The notes beneath the pieces are model-generated. The model saw only the letters and a program-made list of their open reading frames with translations. It was not told the DNA's origin and ran no database searches. From contig JAILFN010000089.1 of assembly GCA_024697545.1 (NCBI GenBank), positions 1 to 45,388 on the forward strand: a DNA stretch of 45,388 bases, given 5' to 3'. Below, in pieces: positions 6,754 through 15,516 of the stretch. How positions within the stretch are numbered: the stretch's first letter is position 1; every line of letters begins with the position of its first letter. This stretch comes from Ruminococcus sp. (GTDB lineage Bacteria > Bacillota > Clostridia > Oscillospirales > Ruminococcaceae). The translations under genes were made by a program, and so were the position numbers.

Positions 6754-8616
6754 ATGAGCAAAATAATCGGAATCGACTTAGGTACAACAAACAGCTGCGT
6801 AGCAGTAGTAGAGGGCGGCGAAGCCGTAGTTATCCCCAACAGCGAGGGTGCAAGAACAACTCCTTCCGTTGTTGGCGTTTCAAAGAACGGCGACAGACTG
6901 GTAGGTCAGGTCGCTAAGAGACAGGCAGTAACCAACTACAAGGACACCGTTATTTCCATCAAGAGACATATGGGCTCCGACTACAAGGCTTCTATGGGCG
7001 GCAAGGAGTACACCCCTCAGGAGATCAGCGCTATGATCCTACAGAAGCTCAAGAGCGATGCTGAGGCTTACCTCGGCGAAAAGGTAACTGAGGCTGTTAT
7101 CACCGTTCCCGCATACTTCACCGATGCTCAGCGTCAGGCTACAAAGGACGCAGGACAGATCGCAGGTCTGACCGTTAAGAGAATCATCAACGAGCCTACC
7201 GCTGCTGCTCTTTCCTACGGTATCGACAAGGAAGAGGATCAGAAGATCATGGTATACGACTTAGGCGGCGGTACCTTCGATGTTTCCATCATCGAGATGG
7301 GCGACGGCGTTACCGAGGTTCTTGCTACCGCAGGTAACAACCGCCTCGGCGGCGATGACTTCGACCAGAGGATCATCGACTGGATGGTAGAGCAGTTCAA
7401 GGCTCAGGAGGGCATCGACCTCACCAAGGATCCTATGGCTATGCAGAGACTCAAGACGGAAGCCGAGATGAGAAAGATAGAGCTTTCCTCCACCGCTTCC
7501 ACCACCATCAGCCTGCCTTACATCAGCGTTTCCGCCGATGGTCCCAAGCACTTAGAGCTTACCCTTACTCAGGCAGAGTTCAACAAGATGACCGCAGACC
7601 TCGTTGAGAAGACTATGGGACCTGTTCGTCAGGCACTTTCCGATTCGGGTCTGTCCATCGGCGAGATAAACAAGGTGCTCATGGTCGGCGGTTCTTCCAG
7701 GATCCCCGCTGTTCAGGAAGCAGTTAAGAACCTTATCGGCAAGGAGCCGTTCAAGGGCATCAACCCCGATGAGTGCGTAGCTCTCGGTGCGGCATATCAG
7801 GGCGGTATCCTCGGCGGCGACGTTGAGAACGGTCTGCTGCTGCTCGACGTTACTCCGCTGTCCCTCTCCATCGAGACCGCAGGCGGCGTAGCTACCAAGA
7901 TGATCGAGAGAAACACCACCATCCCCACCAAGAAGACCCAGATCTTCTCCACCTATGCGGACAACCAGACCGCTGTTGATATAAACGTTCTTCAGGGCGA
8001 GCGTGAATTCGCAAAGGATAACAAGCAGCTCGGTATGTTCCGTCTTGACGGTATCGCACCCGCTCCCAGAGGTATCCCTCAGATCGAGGTAACATTCGAT
8101 ATCGACGCTAACGGTATCGTACACGTTTCCGCCAAGGACCTCGGCACAGGCAAGGAGCAGAACATCACCATTACCTCCTCCACCAATATGTCCAAGGACG
8201 ATATCGACAAGGCTGTAAAGGAAGCAGAAGCTTTCGCTGAGGAGGACAAGAAGAAGAAGGAAGACGTTGACGCAAGAAACGGCGCTGACCAGCTTGCATT
8301 CCAGTGCGAGAAGGCTCTCGGCGAGTTCGGCGATAAGGTATCCGCAGACGAGAAGGCTGATATCGAGGCTAAGATCGCTGATGTTAAGGAAGCTCTCAAG
8401 GGCACCGATACCGAGGCTGTAAAGACCGCACACAAGGCTCTCGAGGACGCTTTCCAGCAGGTAGCAACAAAGGTATACCAGCAGGCAGCTGCGGCTCAGC
8501 AGGCAGCAGGCGGCGCTCAGGGCTTCGACCCCAACAACATGGGCGGCTTCGCAGGCGGTGCCGACAACGGTGCGGCAGGTAACGACGACGTTATCGACGC
8601 TGAGTTCACCGACTGA
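6754..8616 (+). CDS. dnaK: Molecular chaperone DnaK (Hsp70)
   Basis: ATP-driven cytoplasmic chaperone of 620 residues. The nucleotide-binding domain begins [19 protein letters not shown] and contains the phosphate-2 loop [13 protein letters not shown] and the adenosine motif [14 protein letters not shown]. The linker is [12 protein letters not shown], the substrate-binding domain follows, and the end is a Gly/Ala/Gln-rich lid tail closing with DVIDAEFTD. The start follows AAAAGGAG. It lies in the hrcA operon, 66 bases after grpE, and shares CIRCE control. Codon use is strongly biased, as expected for an abundant protein. Confidence 0.98.
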   Translation: MSKIIGIDLGTTNSCVAVVEGGEAVVIPNSEGARTTPSVVGVSKNGDRLVGQVAKRQAVTNYKDTVISIKRHMGSDYKASMGGKEYTPQEISAMILQKLKSDAEAYLGEKVTEAVITVPAYFTDAQRQATKDAGQIAGLTVKRIINEPTAAALSYGIDKEEDQKIMVYDLGGGTFDVSIIEMGDGVTEVLATAGNNRLGGDDFDQRIIDWMVEQFKAQEGIDLTKDPMAMQRLKTEAEMRKIELSSTASTTISLPYISVSADGPKHLELTLTQAEFNKMTADLVEKTMGPVRQALSDSGLSIGEINKVLMVGGSSRIPAVQEAVKNLIGKEPFKGINPDECVALGAAYQGGILGGDVENGLLLLDVTPLSLSIETAGGVATKMIERNTTIPTKKTQIFSTYADNQTAVDINVLQGEREFAKDNKQLGMFRLDGIAPAPRGIPQIEVTFDIDANGIVHVSAKDLGTGKEQNITITSSTNMSKDDIDKAVKEAEAFAEEDKKKKEDVDARNGADQLAFQCEKALGEFGDKVSADEKADIEAKIADVKEALKGTDTEAVKTAHKALEDAFQQVATKVYQQAAAAQQAAGGAQGFDPNNMGGFAGGADNGAAGNDDVIDAEFTD

Positions 8617-8637
8617 TAATAGATAAGGCTTATAGGA

Positions 8638-8682
8638 TCATCATTAAGGAGGAGGGTTGAGGAAGCCCCCCTCCTATGATGA
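8638..8682 (+). promoter_or_regulatory. Long intercistronic hairpin between dnaK and dnaJ
   Basis: TCATCAT (8638-8644) pairs with ATGATGA (8676-8682), AGGAGG (8647-8652) with CCTCCT (8670-8675), and GGG (8654-8656) with CCC, around a 9-base purine-rich loop. This gives about 16 pairs with a 2-base and a 1-base bulge. No T run follows, so it is not a classical terminator. The left arm contains AGGAGG, sequestering a decoy ribosome binding site; the real dnaJ site lies just after the stem. Confidence 0.7.
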
Positions 8683-8698
8683 GTTATGGAGGATAAGT

Positions 8699-9859
8699 AT
8701 GGCAGCAGAAGAGAAAAGAGATTATTATGAGGTGCTGGGGGTAAGCAAGGGCGCTTCGGAGGATGAGATCAAAAAAGCGTTCCGCAAGCAGGCAAGGCTT
8801 TACCACCCCGACCTTCACCCCGATGATAAAGAAGCAGAAGCTAAGTTCAAAGAGGTGAACGAAGCTTACGAGGTGCTTTCTGATGCTGATAAGAAAGCGA
8901 AGTATGACCGCTTCGGCTTTGCGGGCGTTGACCCGACCTACGGCGCAGGTGCAGGTGCAGGCGGAGCAGGCTTTGACGGATTCGGCGGTTTCGGCGGATT
9001 CGGCGGTGTTGATGATATCCTTAATGCCTTCTTCGGCGGCGGTTCACGCAGGTCTGACCCCAATGCCCCCAGACGCGGCGAGGACATAGAGATGAACATC
9101 ACCCTCGATTTCATGGAAGCCTGCAAGGGATGTCAGCACACATTGAAGGTCACCCGCATGGAGCGCTGCAACGAATGTAACGGTTCGGGTGCCGCAAAGG
9201 GCAGCTCCAAGAAGACCTGTCCCGACTGCAAAGGCACGGGAACGGTACGCATTCAGCAGAACACCCCCTTCGGCAGCTTCGCGCAGACCGCACGCTGTCA
9301 GCGCTGCGGCGGCAGAGGTCAGGTCATAGAGAATCCGTGTCCTACCTGCTCGGGACGCGGCAGAGTACGCAAGACAACTTCAAGAACGCTCAATATCCCC
9401 GCGGGCGTTTATGACGGCGCACAGCTCCAGATCCGCGGCGAGGGCAGCCACGGTCTGAACGGCGGACCCGCAGGCGATCTGTTTCTGAACGTCCGCGTCA
9501 AGTCCGACCCGATCTTCGAGCGCCGCAATACATACGATATATGGACAGAGCTGCCGCTGACATACGCTCAGGCAACTCTCGGCGCAAAGGTAAGCGTCCC
9601 GACCATCGACGGCAAGGTGAGCTTTGATATCCCCGAGGGCACACAGCCGGGCACCGAGTTCCGTCTGAGGGGCAAGGGTGTCAAGAAGGGCAACCGCGAC
9701 GACTACGGCGACTGCTACTTCAAGGTGACCATCGAGATCCCCAAGGGGCTCAGCAAGCATCAGAAGGATCTGCTGCAGAACTTCGAGGATTCACTTGATG
9801 AGAAGAACTACAAAAAGCGTTCGAGCTTCTTTGACAAGCTGAAGGAAAAGTTTAAATAA
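8699..9859 (+). CDS. dnaJ: Co-chaperone DnaJ (Hsp40)
   Basis: Stimulates DnaK ATPase and delivers unfolded clients. It has 386 residues. The J domain (about 6-70) carries the HPD motif ([10 protein letters not shown]). A Gly/Phe-rich linker follows, then four zinc-binding CxxCxGxG repeats ([32 protein letters not shown]) and the C-terminal substrate-binding domains. The ATG at 8699 has GGAGG seven bases before it; the ATG 14 codons earlier at 8657 lies inside the intercistronic hairpin and is rejected. It is the last gene of the heat-shock operon and is followed by a strong terminator. Confidence 0.97.
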   Translation: MAAEEKRDYYEVLGVSKGASEDEIKKAFRKQARLYHPDLHPDDKEAEAKFKEVNEAYEVLSDADKKAKYDRFGFAGVDPTYGAGAGAGGAGFDGFGGFGGFGGVDDILNAFFGGGSRRSDPNAPRRGEDIEMNITLDFMEACKGCQHTLKVTRMERCNECNGSGAAKGSSKKTCPDCKGTGTVRIQQNTPFGSFAQTARCQRCGGRGQVIENPCPTCSGRGRVRKTTSRTLNIPAGVYDGAQLQIRGEGSHGLNGGPAGDLFLNVRVKSDPIFERRNTYDIWTELPLTYAQATLGAKVSVPTIDGKVSFDIPEGTQPGTEFRLRGKGVKKGNRDDYGDCYFKVTIEIPKGLSKHQKDLLQNFEDSLDEKNYKKRSSFFDKLKEKFK

Positions 9860-9865
9860 TAATAC

Positions 9866-9898
9866 AAAAAAACGGACAGTTTCACACTGTCCGTTTTT
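9866..9898. terminator. Bidirectional terminator, dnaJ and ABC importer
   Basis: A-run, stem ACGGACAGT/ACTGTCCGT with a 5-base loop, then a T run. It serves dnaJ on the plus strand, and by its symmetric A and T tracts also the convergent ABC operon ending at 9936. Confidence 0.9.
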
Positions 9899-9935
9899 GT
9901 TTGCCTGATTTTCAAGTGTACTGAAAATTGTACAG

Positions 9936-10694
9936 TTACTGTTCGAGCTTTTTGAGGAATGCTCTCGTTCTGTCGTTTGAGGGGTTGTCGATAACGTCCT
10001 GCGGCTTGCCCTGCTCGACTATCACGCCGCCGTCCATGAAAACAACGTGGTCGGATACTGACCTTGCAAAGTCGATCTCGTGAGTGACGATGAGCATCGT
10101 CATTTTTTCGGCGGCAAGTTCTTTGAGGACTTTGAGGATCTCCGCCGTGAGCTCGGGGTCGAGGGCTGAGGTCGGTTCGTCGAAGAAGAGCATTTTGGGC
10201 TTCATGGCGAGAGCTCTTGCGATGGCGACACGCTGCTGCTGACCGCCCGAGAGCTGGTAGGGATAGTAGTTGCCCTTGTCTGCAAGCCCCATCTTTTTGA
10301 GCAGCACCTCCGCTTCCTTCATGACCTCATCCTTGCTGCGCTTCATAACGTGGATCGGCGCATCGGTGATGTTTTTTATGACCGAATAGTGGGGGAAGAG
10401 GTTGAAATTCTGGAATACAAGGCTGAAATAGCTTTTGATCTCTTTGAGTTCGGCTTTGTCGGCGTATACCGCAGTGCCGTCCTTTTCGGTGAATCCCGTT
10501 TTTCCGCAGTAGACAATGCTCCCGCCGTCTGCGGTCTCAAGCATTGAGATGCAGCGCAGCAGCGTCGATTTTCCCGAGCCGGAAGGACCGAGTATCGAGA
10601 CTACCTGACCCTCGCCGACGTTCATGCTGATGTCTTTCAGTACCTGAAGGTCGCCGAAGCTTTTTCTTAGATTTTTGACTTCAAGAAGTTCCAT
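9936..10694 (-). CDS. Polar amino-acid ABC transporter, ATP-binding subunit
   Basis: ATPase of an amino-acid importer, on the inner face of the membrane. 252 residues, the usual length for GlnQ/ArtP-type proteins. Walker A is GPSGSGKST (about 35-43), the signature is LSGGQQQR, Walker B is MLFFDEPTSALDPE and the switch His is in IVTHEIDFA. The start follows AAGGAGG by about 10 bases. It lies 15 bases downstream of the fused binding protein-permease gene and is clearly in one operon with it. The amino acid carried cannot be told with confidence; glutamine, cystine or arginine-type systems are the relatives. Confidence 0.95.
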   Translation of the reverse strand: MELLEVKNLRKSFGDLQVLKDISMNVGEGQVVSILGPSGSGKSTLLRCISMLETADGGSIVYCGKTGFTEKDGTAVYADKAELKEIKSYFSLVFQNFNLFPHYSVIKNITDAPIHVMKRSKDEVMKEAEVLLKKMGLADKGNYYPYQLSGGQQQRVAIARALAMKPKMLFFDEPTSALDPELTAEILKVLKELAAEKMTMLIVTHEIDFARSVSDHVVFMDGGVIVEQGKPQDVIDNPSNDRTRAFLKKLEQ

Positions 10695-10709
10695 ATATAT
10701 TGCGCCTCC

Positions 10710-12218
10710 TTATCTGAAATAGCTGAGCTTCTTTTCGATGCGCTCCATGATGAACGCTACGATGAAGTTGAATACATAGTAGAACACGCCCGCGATGAAC
10801 AGCGGCATGATGGTCGCTTCGGAAGCTGCGACCTGCTTTGCGAGGGTGAACATTTCGGTATAGGATATCGCGAATGCGAGGGAGGTGTCCTTGACGAGCG
10901 TGATGACTTCGTTCGCGATGGCGGGAATGATGTTCTTTATCATCTGCGGGAATACTATCCTGAAGAACTGCTGGCTCTTTGAATAGCCGAGTATCTGGCA
11001 GGCTTCATACTGACCCTTCGGCACAGCCTGAATGCCCGAGCGGTATATCTCCGCGAAGTACGCCGCGTAGTTGAGGGTGAATCCGATGATGACGGCATAG
11101 AAGCGGTAGCTTGCCGATGTGTTTATCCCGAACAGGAAGTTCGGACCGAAGAACACCACGAGCAGCTGCAGCATAAGCGGAGTGCCGCGGACGATAGATA
11201 TGTAAAGCTTTACCAACGCACTGAGCGGCTTGAACTTTGACATTCTTCCGAACGCGACCAGCAGACCCAGCGGCAGCGAGAATATCAGCGTCAGCAGGAA
11301 TATCGCAAGGGAAGCGCCCACGCCCTTTACAAGCCTGCCGCTTATGTTCGCGAGCTTTTTGCCGAATGAGACATCCTCTTTCTTGGCAGTATCGGTGACC
11401 GTGTCATCGGCGCTGAGACAAACGCTGTCGGAAAGCCCCCATTCCTCGGCGATGGAGGCAAAGGTGCCGTCGTCGAGCATTTCGATGAGCGTTTCCTGCA
11501 CCTCATCTCTCAGCTCGGTGTTGCCGCGCAGGAAGCCTACGCCGTATTCCTCCGAGGAGATACGCTCGTCAAGCATGATGAACTCATCTCCGCGGGCGGC
11601 TATCTCATAGTTTGCAACGCCTATGTCCATGCAGACAGCATCGACAGCGCCGCTTTGCAGATTCAGGAAAGCGCTGTTGTAGTCGCCGACCTGCTGCAAT
11701 TCCTTGAAGCTTTCGGCAAGTGCGCGGTTCTCGTCTGTGGCATCATCGCCCTCAAAAGCCGCAAGAGCCGAGCTGTCGGTCTGGACGGCAACGGTCTTGC
11801 CCGAAAGGTCGGAAAGCTCTGTGATACCCGAATCCTTTCTGACGATAGCTACCTGCGAGTTGTCAACGTAAGGGGTGCTCCATGTGTAGTCGTTCTCGCG
11901 TCCGTTGATGGTAAAGCCGTTCCATATGCAGTCGATAGCGCCCGTTTTGAGCTCCATGTCCTTTGAGTTCCAGTCAATGGGCTGCTTTTTAAGCTCCCAG
12001 CCGCGGCGCTTGCAGACCTCCTCTGCAAGTGACAGGTCGAAGCCGACGTACTCGCCGTTTTCGTCCTGATAGCCGTATGGCGGGAACTCTGCGTCGAACC
12101 CGACGGAAAATGTCGTGCGTTCTTCTTCTTCCGATCCCGCGGTGCAGGCGGTGAGCATTGTGAGTGCCGCAGCAGCTGCAAGCCCCGCCGCCGCGATGCG
12201 CATGAAGATGTTTTTCAT
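10710..12218 (-). CDS. Fused amino-acid binding lipoprotein and ABC permease
   Basis: A single 502-residue chain that supplies both the substrate-binding domain and the membrane channel of the importer, as in the GlnP-type transporters of some Firmicutes. Residues 1-25 are a lipoprotein signal with lipobox LTAC (Cys25). The solute-binding domain spans about 35-270 (VGFDAEFPPYGYQDENGEY, GFDLSLAEEV). The permease follows from about 290 with several helices and the amino-acid permease motif VKLYISIVRGTPLMLQLLVV, then the coupling EACQILGYSKSQQFFRIVFPQ loop. The start follows AAGGAG. The operon is this gene plus the ATPase. The binding domain is lipid-anchored and also tethered through the permease. 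Confidence 0.93.
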   Translation of the reverse strand: MKNIFMRIAAAGLAAAAALTMLTACTAGSEEEERTTFSVGFDAEFPPYGYQDENGEYVGFDLSLAEEVCKRRGWELKKQPIDWNSKDMELKTGAIDCIWNGFTINGRENDYTWSTPYVDNSQVAIVRKDSGITELSDLSGKTVAVQTDSSALAAFEGDDATDENRALAESFKELQQVGDYNSAFLNLQSGAVDAVCMDIGVANYEIAARGDEFIMLDERISSEEYGVGFLRGNTELRDEVQETLIEMLDDGTFASIAEEWGLSDSVCLSADDTVTDTAKKEDVSFGKKLANISGRLVKGVGASLAIFLLTLIFSLPLGLLVAFGRMSKFKPLSALVKLYISIVRGTPLMLQLLVVFFGPNFLFGINTSASYRFYAVIIGFTLNYAAYFAEIYRSGIQAVPKGQYEACQILGYSKSQQFFRIVFPQMIKNIIPAIANEVITLVKDTSLAFAISYTEMFTLAKQVAASEATIMPLFIAGVFYYVFNFIVAFIMERIEKKLSYFR

Positions 12219-12240
12219 GTTCTTTTCTCCTTATCTGATC

Positions 12241-12261
12241 TGCGGTCAGCAAGTGACCGCA
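12241..12261 (-). promoter_or_regulatory. Perfect inverted repeat at the 5' end of the ABC importer transcript
   Basis: TGCGGTCA (12241-12248) and TGACCGCA (12254-12261) form an 8-base perfect stem with a 5-base loop. It begins at about the predicted transcription start and ends just before the ribosome binding site. It could be a protein operator or an RNA-stabilising hairpin. Confidence 0.55.
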
Positions 12262-12266
12262 GAACT

Positions 12267-12295
12267 ATTATAACATATACTTCATTTTACGTCAA
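12267..12295 (-). promoter_or_regulatory. Promoter of amino-acid ABC operon
   Basis: Minus-strand TTGACG (12295-12290), 17-base spacer, TATAAT (12272-12267), TGT before the -10. Confidence 0.85.
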
Positions 12296-12334
12296 GTGAC
12301 TTTTCGTCATTTTTTCAGCCTGCGCGAAGATTTA

Positions 12335-12363
12335 TTGACAGAGGCTGTCTTTTGTGCTATAAT
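12335..12363 (+). promoter_or_regulatory. Promoter of membrane-protein gene
   Basis: TTGACA, 17-base spacer, TATAAT, with TGTGC directly before the -10 (TGC extended -10). It lies back to back with the ABC importer promoter; the two -35 boxes are about 40 bases apart. Confidence 0.85.
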
Positions 12364-12406
12364 TGTGCATGAACATATTATACTATTCTTACAGAGGAAA
12401 TGATAC

Positions 12407-13000
12407 ATGAATAAATTTGCAAGAAAATTCCTGCTCCGTATGCTTATTGAAGCGGCGCCATTTGCCGTCATCGGGACGATACTTGTACAGATGTCCTTTG
12501 ACAGCCTTGAGATAACCCACGAATATTCCGCGGCTGCTGCCATTTTCGCGCTGCCGCTGCTGCTCGGGGTCGTGGTCACTTCACTCACGCTTATGCTCTC
12601 GGTACACAACACGAACCTTCTCCGCCGCTATGAGCTTTCGCTCGGCAAGAAAAAAGAGCAGACCTTTTACACGCTGCTGGCGGTGCTGTTCATACTGACA
12701 GCAGCTGCGGATCTCGGGTTTTTGCTGTACAAATTTTTACCCTTTATTGACTCAAAGCTCCTCTGGGCGGTAAGGGATGCCCAGATCCGCAACGAGACAC
12801 CCGAGGTCGAAGAGCAGATGATAGCAGATCTCCTTTCCCATGCGGCAGGGTACCGTATCATGGCGAAGAGCTCCGCGGCAGTCACTCTGCTGCTTCAGGC
12901 GGCGGCGTATATCATAGGTGCGCGAAAGCTGATAAAGGTCTACCGCGACCCGCCCGATTACTGGAGCGGAAGAAAAAAGGGTCAGAAGCCGAAAAGATGA
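12407..13000 (+). CDS. Four-helix membrane protein of unknown function
   Basis: I do not recognise a family. The 197-residue protein has a basic N-terminus (MNKFARKFLLR) and four predicted membrane segments at about 15-35, 42-65, 85-110 and 155-178. Between helices 3 and 4 lies an acidic loop (about 115-150), and it ends in a basic tail (SGRKKGQKPKR). By the positive-inside rule both ends should be cytoplasmic. The ATG follows AGAGGAA. It is transcribed alone from a consensus promoter; 98 bases separate it from the AraC-GGDEF gene, which has its own promoter, so functional coupling is uncertain. Confidence 0.8.
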   Translation: MNKFARKFLLRMLIEAAPFAVIGTILVQMSFDSLEITHEYSAAAAIFALPLLLGVVVTSLTLMLSVHNTNLLRRYELSLGKKKEQTFYTLLAVLFILTAAADLGFLLYKFLPFIDSKLLWAVRDAQIRNETPEVEEQMIADLLSHAAGYRIMAKSSAAVTLLLQAAAYIIGARKLIKVYRDPPDYWSGRKKGQKPKR

Positions 13001-13049
13001 CGCACCGAATGATGTTTACTCAAAAAATCAAGACCGCAGCGGCTAAGTG

Positions 13050-13058
13050 TGGTATACT
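13050..13058 (+). promoter_or_regulatory. Extended -10 promoter of AraC-GGDEF gene
   Basis: TGGTATACT is an extended -10. No good -35 is seen at the right distance, which is typical of promoters that rely on TGN or on an activator. The -10 overlaps a palindrome. Confidence 0.6.
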
Positions 13059-13077
13059 GTAATTACAGTAACGTTAC
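13055..13077. promoter_or_regulatory. Overlapping palindromes, candidate operator
   Basis: TACTGTAATTACAGTA (13055-13070) is a perfect 16-base palindrome that covers the second half of the -10 and the expected start point. GTAACGTTAC (13068-13077) is a second perfect palindrome overlapping it. Placement suggests autoregulation by the AraC-type protein or repression by another factor. Confidence 0.6.
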
Positions 13078-13098
13078 CGATCTCACCGAGGTGATAAT

Positions 13099-13956
13099 AT
13101 GCAGCAATACAATGACATCATACCGGAATACAGGAACGGATTCTTCATTTTTGTTTCTGCCCTTGATTTTATCGAAGCGCATCTTATGGACGATTTCTCT
13201 CAGGAGGAGATAGCACGCGCCTGCTACTGCTCGCTGTCATCTTTGCAGAAGACCTGGAGATACGTCACGCATATGGGCGTCAAGGAGTACATCAGCAAGC
13301 GGCGAATGACCCTTGCGAGCCGTGAGCTGCTGGAGACAGACATGACCGTGCTGGACATCGCCATGAAGTACAGATACAATTCACACGAGGTCTTTACCCG
13401 CGCCTTCAAAAAGGTCTGGGGAGTATCCCCGAGCGCCTTCAAGCGTGAGTGGAAGGGCAGCTGTGAGCTTTATCCGCGCCTGAATCCGGAATATCTGGAA
13501 GGAGCGTATACTATGAACGTTAAGAAATTTGATATAAGAGAGTTTTATGATTACCTGAAAAGTCAGGCGGGAACGTATGTTCTTTGCTTCGACATACAGA
13601 ACCTTATGGTCACAAATAACGAACTCGGCAGAGAAGCGGGCGACAAGGTGATACTTGAAGCCTTCCGCCGCATCAACGAGGCTGCCGAGGATAATATGCT
13701 CTGCCTGCGTATGGGCGGCGATGAGTTCGTTATAATTACCGAATCCACCGATCAGAATAAGGTAGTTGAGATAGCCGAAAAGGTGCTCTCTCAGAACGGC
13801 AATGAAGTCCCGTACAGCGGCGGCAGCGTGGGCGTTTCTCTGCGCAGCGGAGTTATCGTTATCGGCAAGAGCCCGAAGTATTCCGTAATCTGCGATGACT
13901 TCGACAATGTGCTGGAACGTGCAAGAAAGAGCGGCAGGATAGAATTCATAAGCTGA
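13099..13956 (+). CDS. AraC-type DNA-binding domain fused to a GGDEF domain
   Basis: A 285-residue two-domain protein. About 20-115 is an AraC/XylS double helix-turn-helix: FSQEEIARACYCSLSSLQK is the first reading helix and VLDIAMKYRYNSHEVFTRAF with KVWGVSPSAFKRE the second and the family signature. About 155-285 is a diguanylate cyclase domain with the metal Asp in CFDIQN, the guanine-contact region LGREAGDKVI and an intact active-site loop RMGGDEFVII (about 206-210). No membrane segment and no RxxD inhibition site is seen. The ATG follows CGAGGTG. AraC fused directly to GGDEF is uncommon. It may be a transcription factor controlled by its nucleotide-binding domain, or a DNA-tethered cyclase. 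Confidence 0.9.
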   Translation: MQQYNDIIPEYRNGFFIFVSALDFIEAHLMDDFSQEEIARACYCSLSSLQKTWRYVTHMGVKEYISKRRMTLASRELLETDMTVLDIAMKYRYNSHEVFTRAFKKVWGVSPSAFKREWKGSCELYPRLNPEYLEGAYTMNVKKFDIREFYDYLKSQAGTYVLCFDIQNLMVTNNELGREAGDKVILEAFRRINEAAEDNMLCLRMGGDEFVIITESTDQNKVVEIAEKVLSQNGNEVPYSGGSVGVSLRSGVIVIGKSPKYSVICDDFDNVLERARKSGRIEFIS

Positions 13957-13961
13957 AAAAA

Positions 13962-13990
13962 GGCGGACAGTTCATCGTGAGCTGTCCGCC
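13962..13990. terminator. Terminator between AraC-GGDEF and NIF3-like genes
   Basis: Stem GGCGGACAG/CTGTCCGCC (9 pairs, 11-base loop). On the minus strand it is followed by TTTTTT, so it mainly ends the NIF3-like operon; on the plus strand the tail (GCTTTGGTTT) is weaker. Confidence 0.8.
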
Positions 13991-13998
13991 GCTTTGGT

Positions 13999-14763
13999 TT
14001 ATATGATATATTCCGCAGGGTCGGCAAAGGCTTCGGAGCGTACCACCGTTACATCGGGGAAGCGTTCGGTAAGTCTTGCCGCAAGGTCTTCGTGGAAGAT
14101 ATTTTCTGTGTGAAAATGACCCGCCGCAATGAGGCAGAAGTGCAGGTTGCGTGCTGCAACAAGGTCGCTGTGCTTGCATTCGCCCGTTATGAGCGCACCG
14201 CACCCCTTTGCTATGGCGGCATTTATAAGGCTGCCGCCGCTGCCCGAGCATATCGCTGCAAGGCTTATGCTTTCATCTGATGGTGTGAACTGCACAACGG
14301 TGCAGCCGAGCCTTTCCTTGCAGAGAGCCGCAAGCTGCCGTGAGGACATGACATTTTCCGTCTTGCAGACGTAACCCATAGGCTTGCCCTCGTCGAACGC
14401 GAGCACTTCGAGCTTTTCAAGCCCGAGCTTTTGGGCGAGCAGATCGTTCATACCTCCCTCGGCGGAATCGAAGCTTGTGTGGGCGCATATGGCAGCCTTG
14501 CCCATTGCCGCGAGCCGCACCGCGGGGTCGTTTAGCGAAACCGTTCGTATCGGGCGGAATATAACGGGGTGGTGGGACATCACCAGCTCGCAGCCCAGTC
14601 GCTCCGCCTCGTCAACTACATCGTGGGTGATGTCAAGGGCTGTCAGTATCTTTGTGACTGCAATATCCCTGCTGCCCGCGCAGATGCCGCTGTTGTCGTA
14701 GCTCTGCTGCAAGGAAAACGGTGCGATACTATCCAAAAAATCGTACACTTCTCCGACTGTCAT
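13999..14763 (-). CDS. NIF3-like dinuclear metal-binding protein (DUF34)
   Basis: Member of the NIF3/YbgI/YqfO family, toroidal proteins with a dinuclear metal centre; some are annotated GTP cyclohydrolase I type 2, but the role is unsettled. 254 residues, the short form without the inserted domain. Metal ligands are in ELVMSHHPVIF (HH), CAHTSFD (His and Asp) and near the end in IAAGHFHTEN. The start at 14763 is preceded by GGAGGAAC, and its ATG overlaps the trmK stop as ATGA. The long upstream extension of the frame is just sequence read across trmK. The trmK-NIF3 pairing is a common gene neighbourhood in Firmicutes, which supports the call. Confidence 0.92.
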   Translation of the reverse strand: MTVGEVYDFLDSIAPFSLQQSYDNSGICAGSRDIAVTKILTALDITHDVVDEAERLGCELVMSHHPVIFRPIRTVSLNDPAVRLAAMGKAAICAHTSFDSAEGGMNDLLAQKLGLEKLEVLAFDEGKPMGYVCKTENVMSSRQLAALCKERLGCTVVQFTPSDESISLAAICSGSGGSLINAAIAKGCGALITGECKHSDLVAARNLHFCLIAAGHFHTENIFHEDLAARLTERFPDVTVVRSEAFADPAEYII

Positions 14764-15461
14764 AGTGTTCCTCCTATCCGTGAGAGCAGCTTTTCGGCGG
14801 CGGCAAGACGGCGTTTGCCCGTTTCTGAACCGCTGTCGGAAGAAAGAATGCCCTCGCCCGCGCGTTTTAAGCGCTCTGCCGCGATGCGTATGTATTCTGT
14901 ACCGTCCTCCTCCACGGGGTCGATAGCCCCTGCGTGAAGGTACAGCACGTCCTTTGGGTAAGGTATCCCGCTTTCGGAATGCTTTGCCGTCATCACGGAA
15001 TACACGAACCTGCCGTCGCGGCGGGCAAGCTCCCGCGTTATGAGAAACCCGTGATCGTACAGCCATTCACGCAGTTCGTCGGGCTTTGTCATCGGCTGAA
15101 GTATCAGCGTGCATTCCTTTGCCCATTCGCAGCGTGATATGATATCGGCGATCAGCTCTCCGCCCATGCCCGCGCATATGATATGTGTGATATCCCCGCG
15201 GGGCACGCTGTCAAGCCCGTTTGAGAGCAGGGGAGTTACCTTCCCCTCAAGCCCGTATTCGGCGATTGTCTTTTTAGCCGATGCCAGGGGCTTTTCGTTT
15301 ATGTCTGCGGCAACGGCACTTTTGCATATGCCGCTCTGCACGAGATACGCCGCGAGATATCCGTGATCGGTGCCGATGTCGGCAGCGCAGCGGTCGTTCC
15401 CACCGTCCTGAGCCATAAGCTCGGCGCAAGCCAAAAGACGTTTGTTTTCAAGCTTTATCAT
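14760..15461 (-). CDS. trmK: tRNA (adenine22-N1)-methyltransferase TrmK
   Basis: SAM-dependent enzyme that makes m1A at position 22 of certain tRNAs. 233 residues. The Rossmann motif I is CAADIGTDHGYLAAYLV, motif II is AVAADINEKPLASAK, and the characteristic GMGGELIADII loop and LILQPMTKPDELREWL motif follow. The start at 15461 (MIKLENKRL) is preceded by GGAG; the ATG at 15581 would run back through a terminator and another gene, so it is rejected. It is coupled to the NIF3-like gene by a 4-base overlap. No separate promoter is obvious between it and the upstream terminator. Confidence 0.93.
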   Translation of the reverse strand: MIKLENKRLLACAELMAQDGGNDRCAADIGTDHGYLAAYLVQSGICKSAVAADINEKPLASAKKTIAEYGLEGKVTPLLSNGLDSVPRGDITHIICAGMGGELIADIISRCEWAKECTLILQPMTKPDELREWLYDHGFLITRELARRDGRFVYSVMTAKHSESGIPYPKDVLYLHAGAIDPVEEDGTEYIRIAAERLKRAGEGILSSDSGSETGKRRLAAAEKLLSRIGGTL

Positions 15462-15481
15462 GTTTTTACTCCATATAAAAA

Positions 15482-15501
15482 AGCTGCGCCGAGGCGCAGC
15501 T
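15482..15501 (-). terminator. Terminator between DUF1858 gene and trmK
   Basis: AGCTGCGC/GCGCAGCT stem with a 4-base loop, followed by TTTTTT on the minus strand. It sits only 20 bases ahead of the trmK ATG, so transcription from the DUF1858 promoter into trmK must read through it. Confidence 0.85.
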
Positions 15502-15516
15502 CCGTAAGATAGGCTA

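Noticed and set aside
7552-8433. A 293-codon open frame on the minus strand opposite dnaK
   Set aside because: It is a by-product of the biased codon use of dnaK. It has no ribosome binding site or promoter, and its protein has no family features. The long minus frames at 28943-29962 and 33674-34663 are rejected for the same reason.
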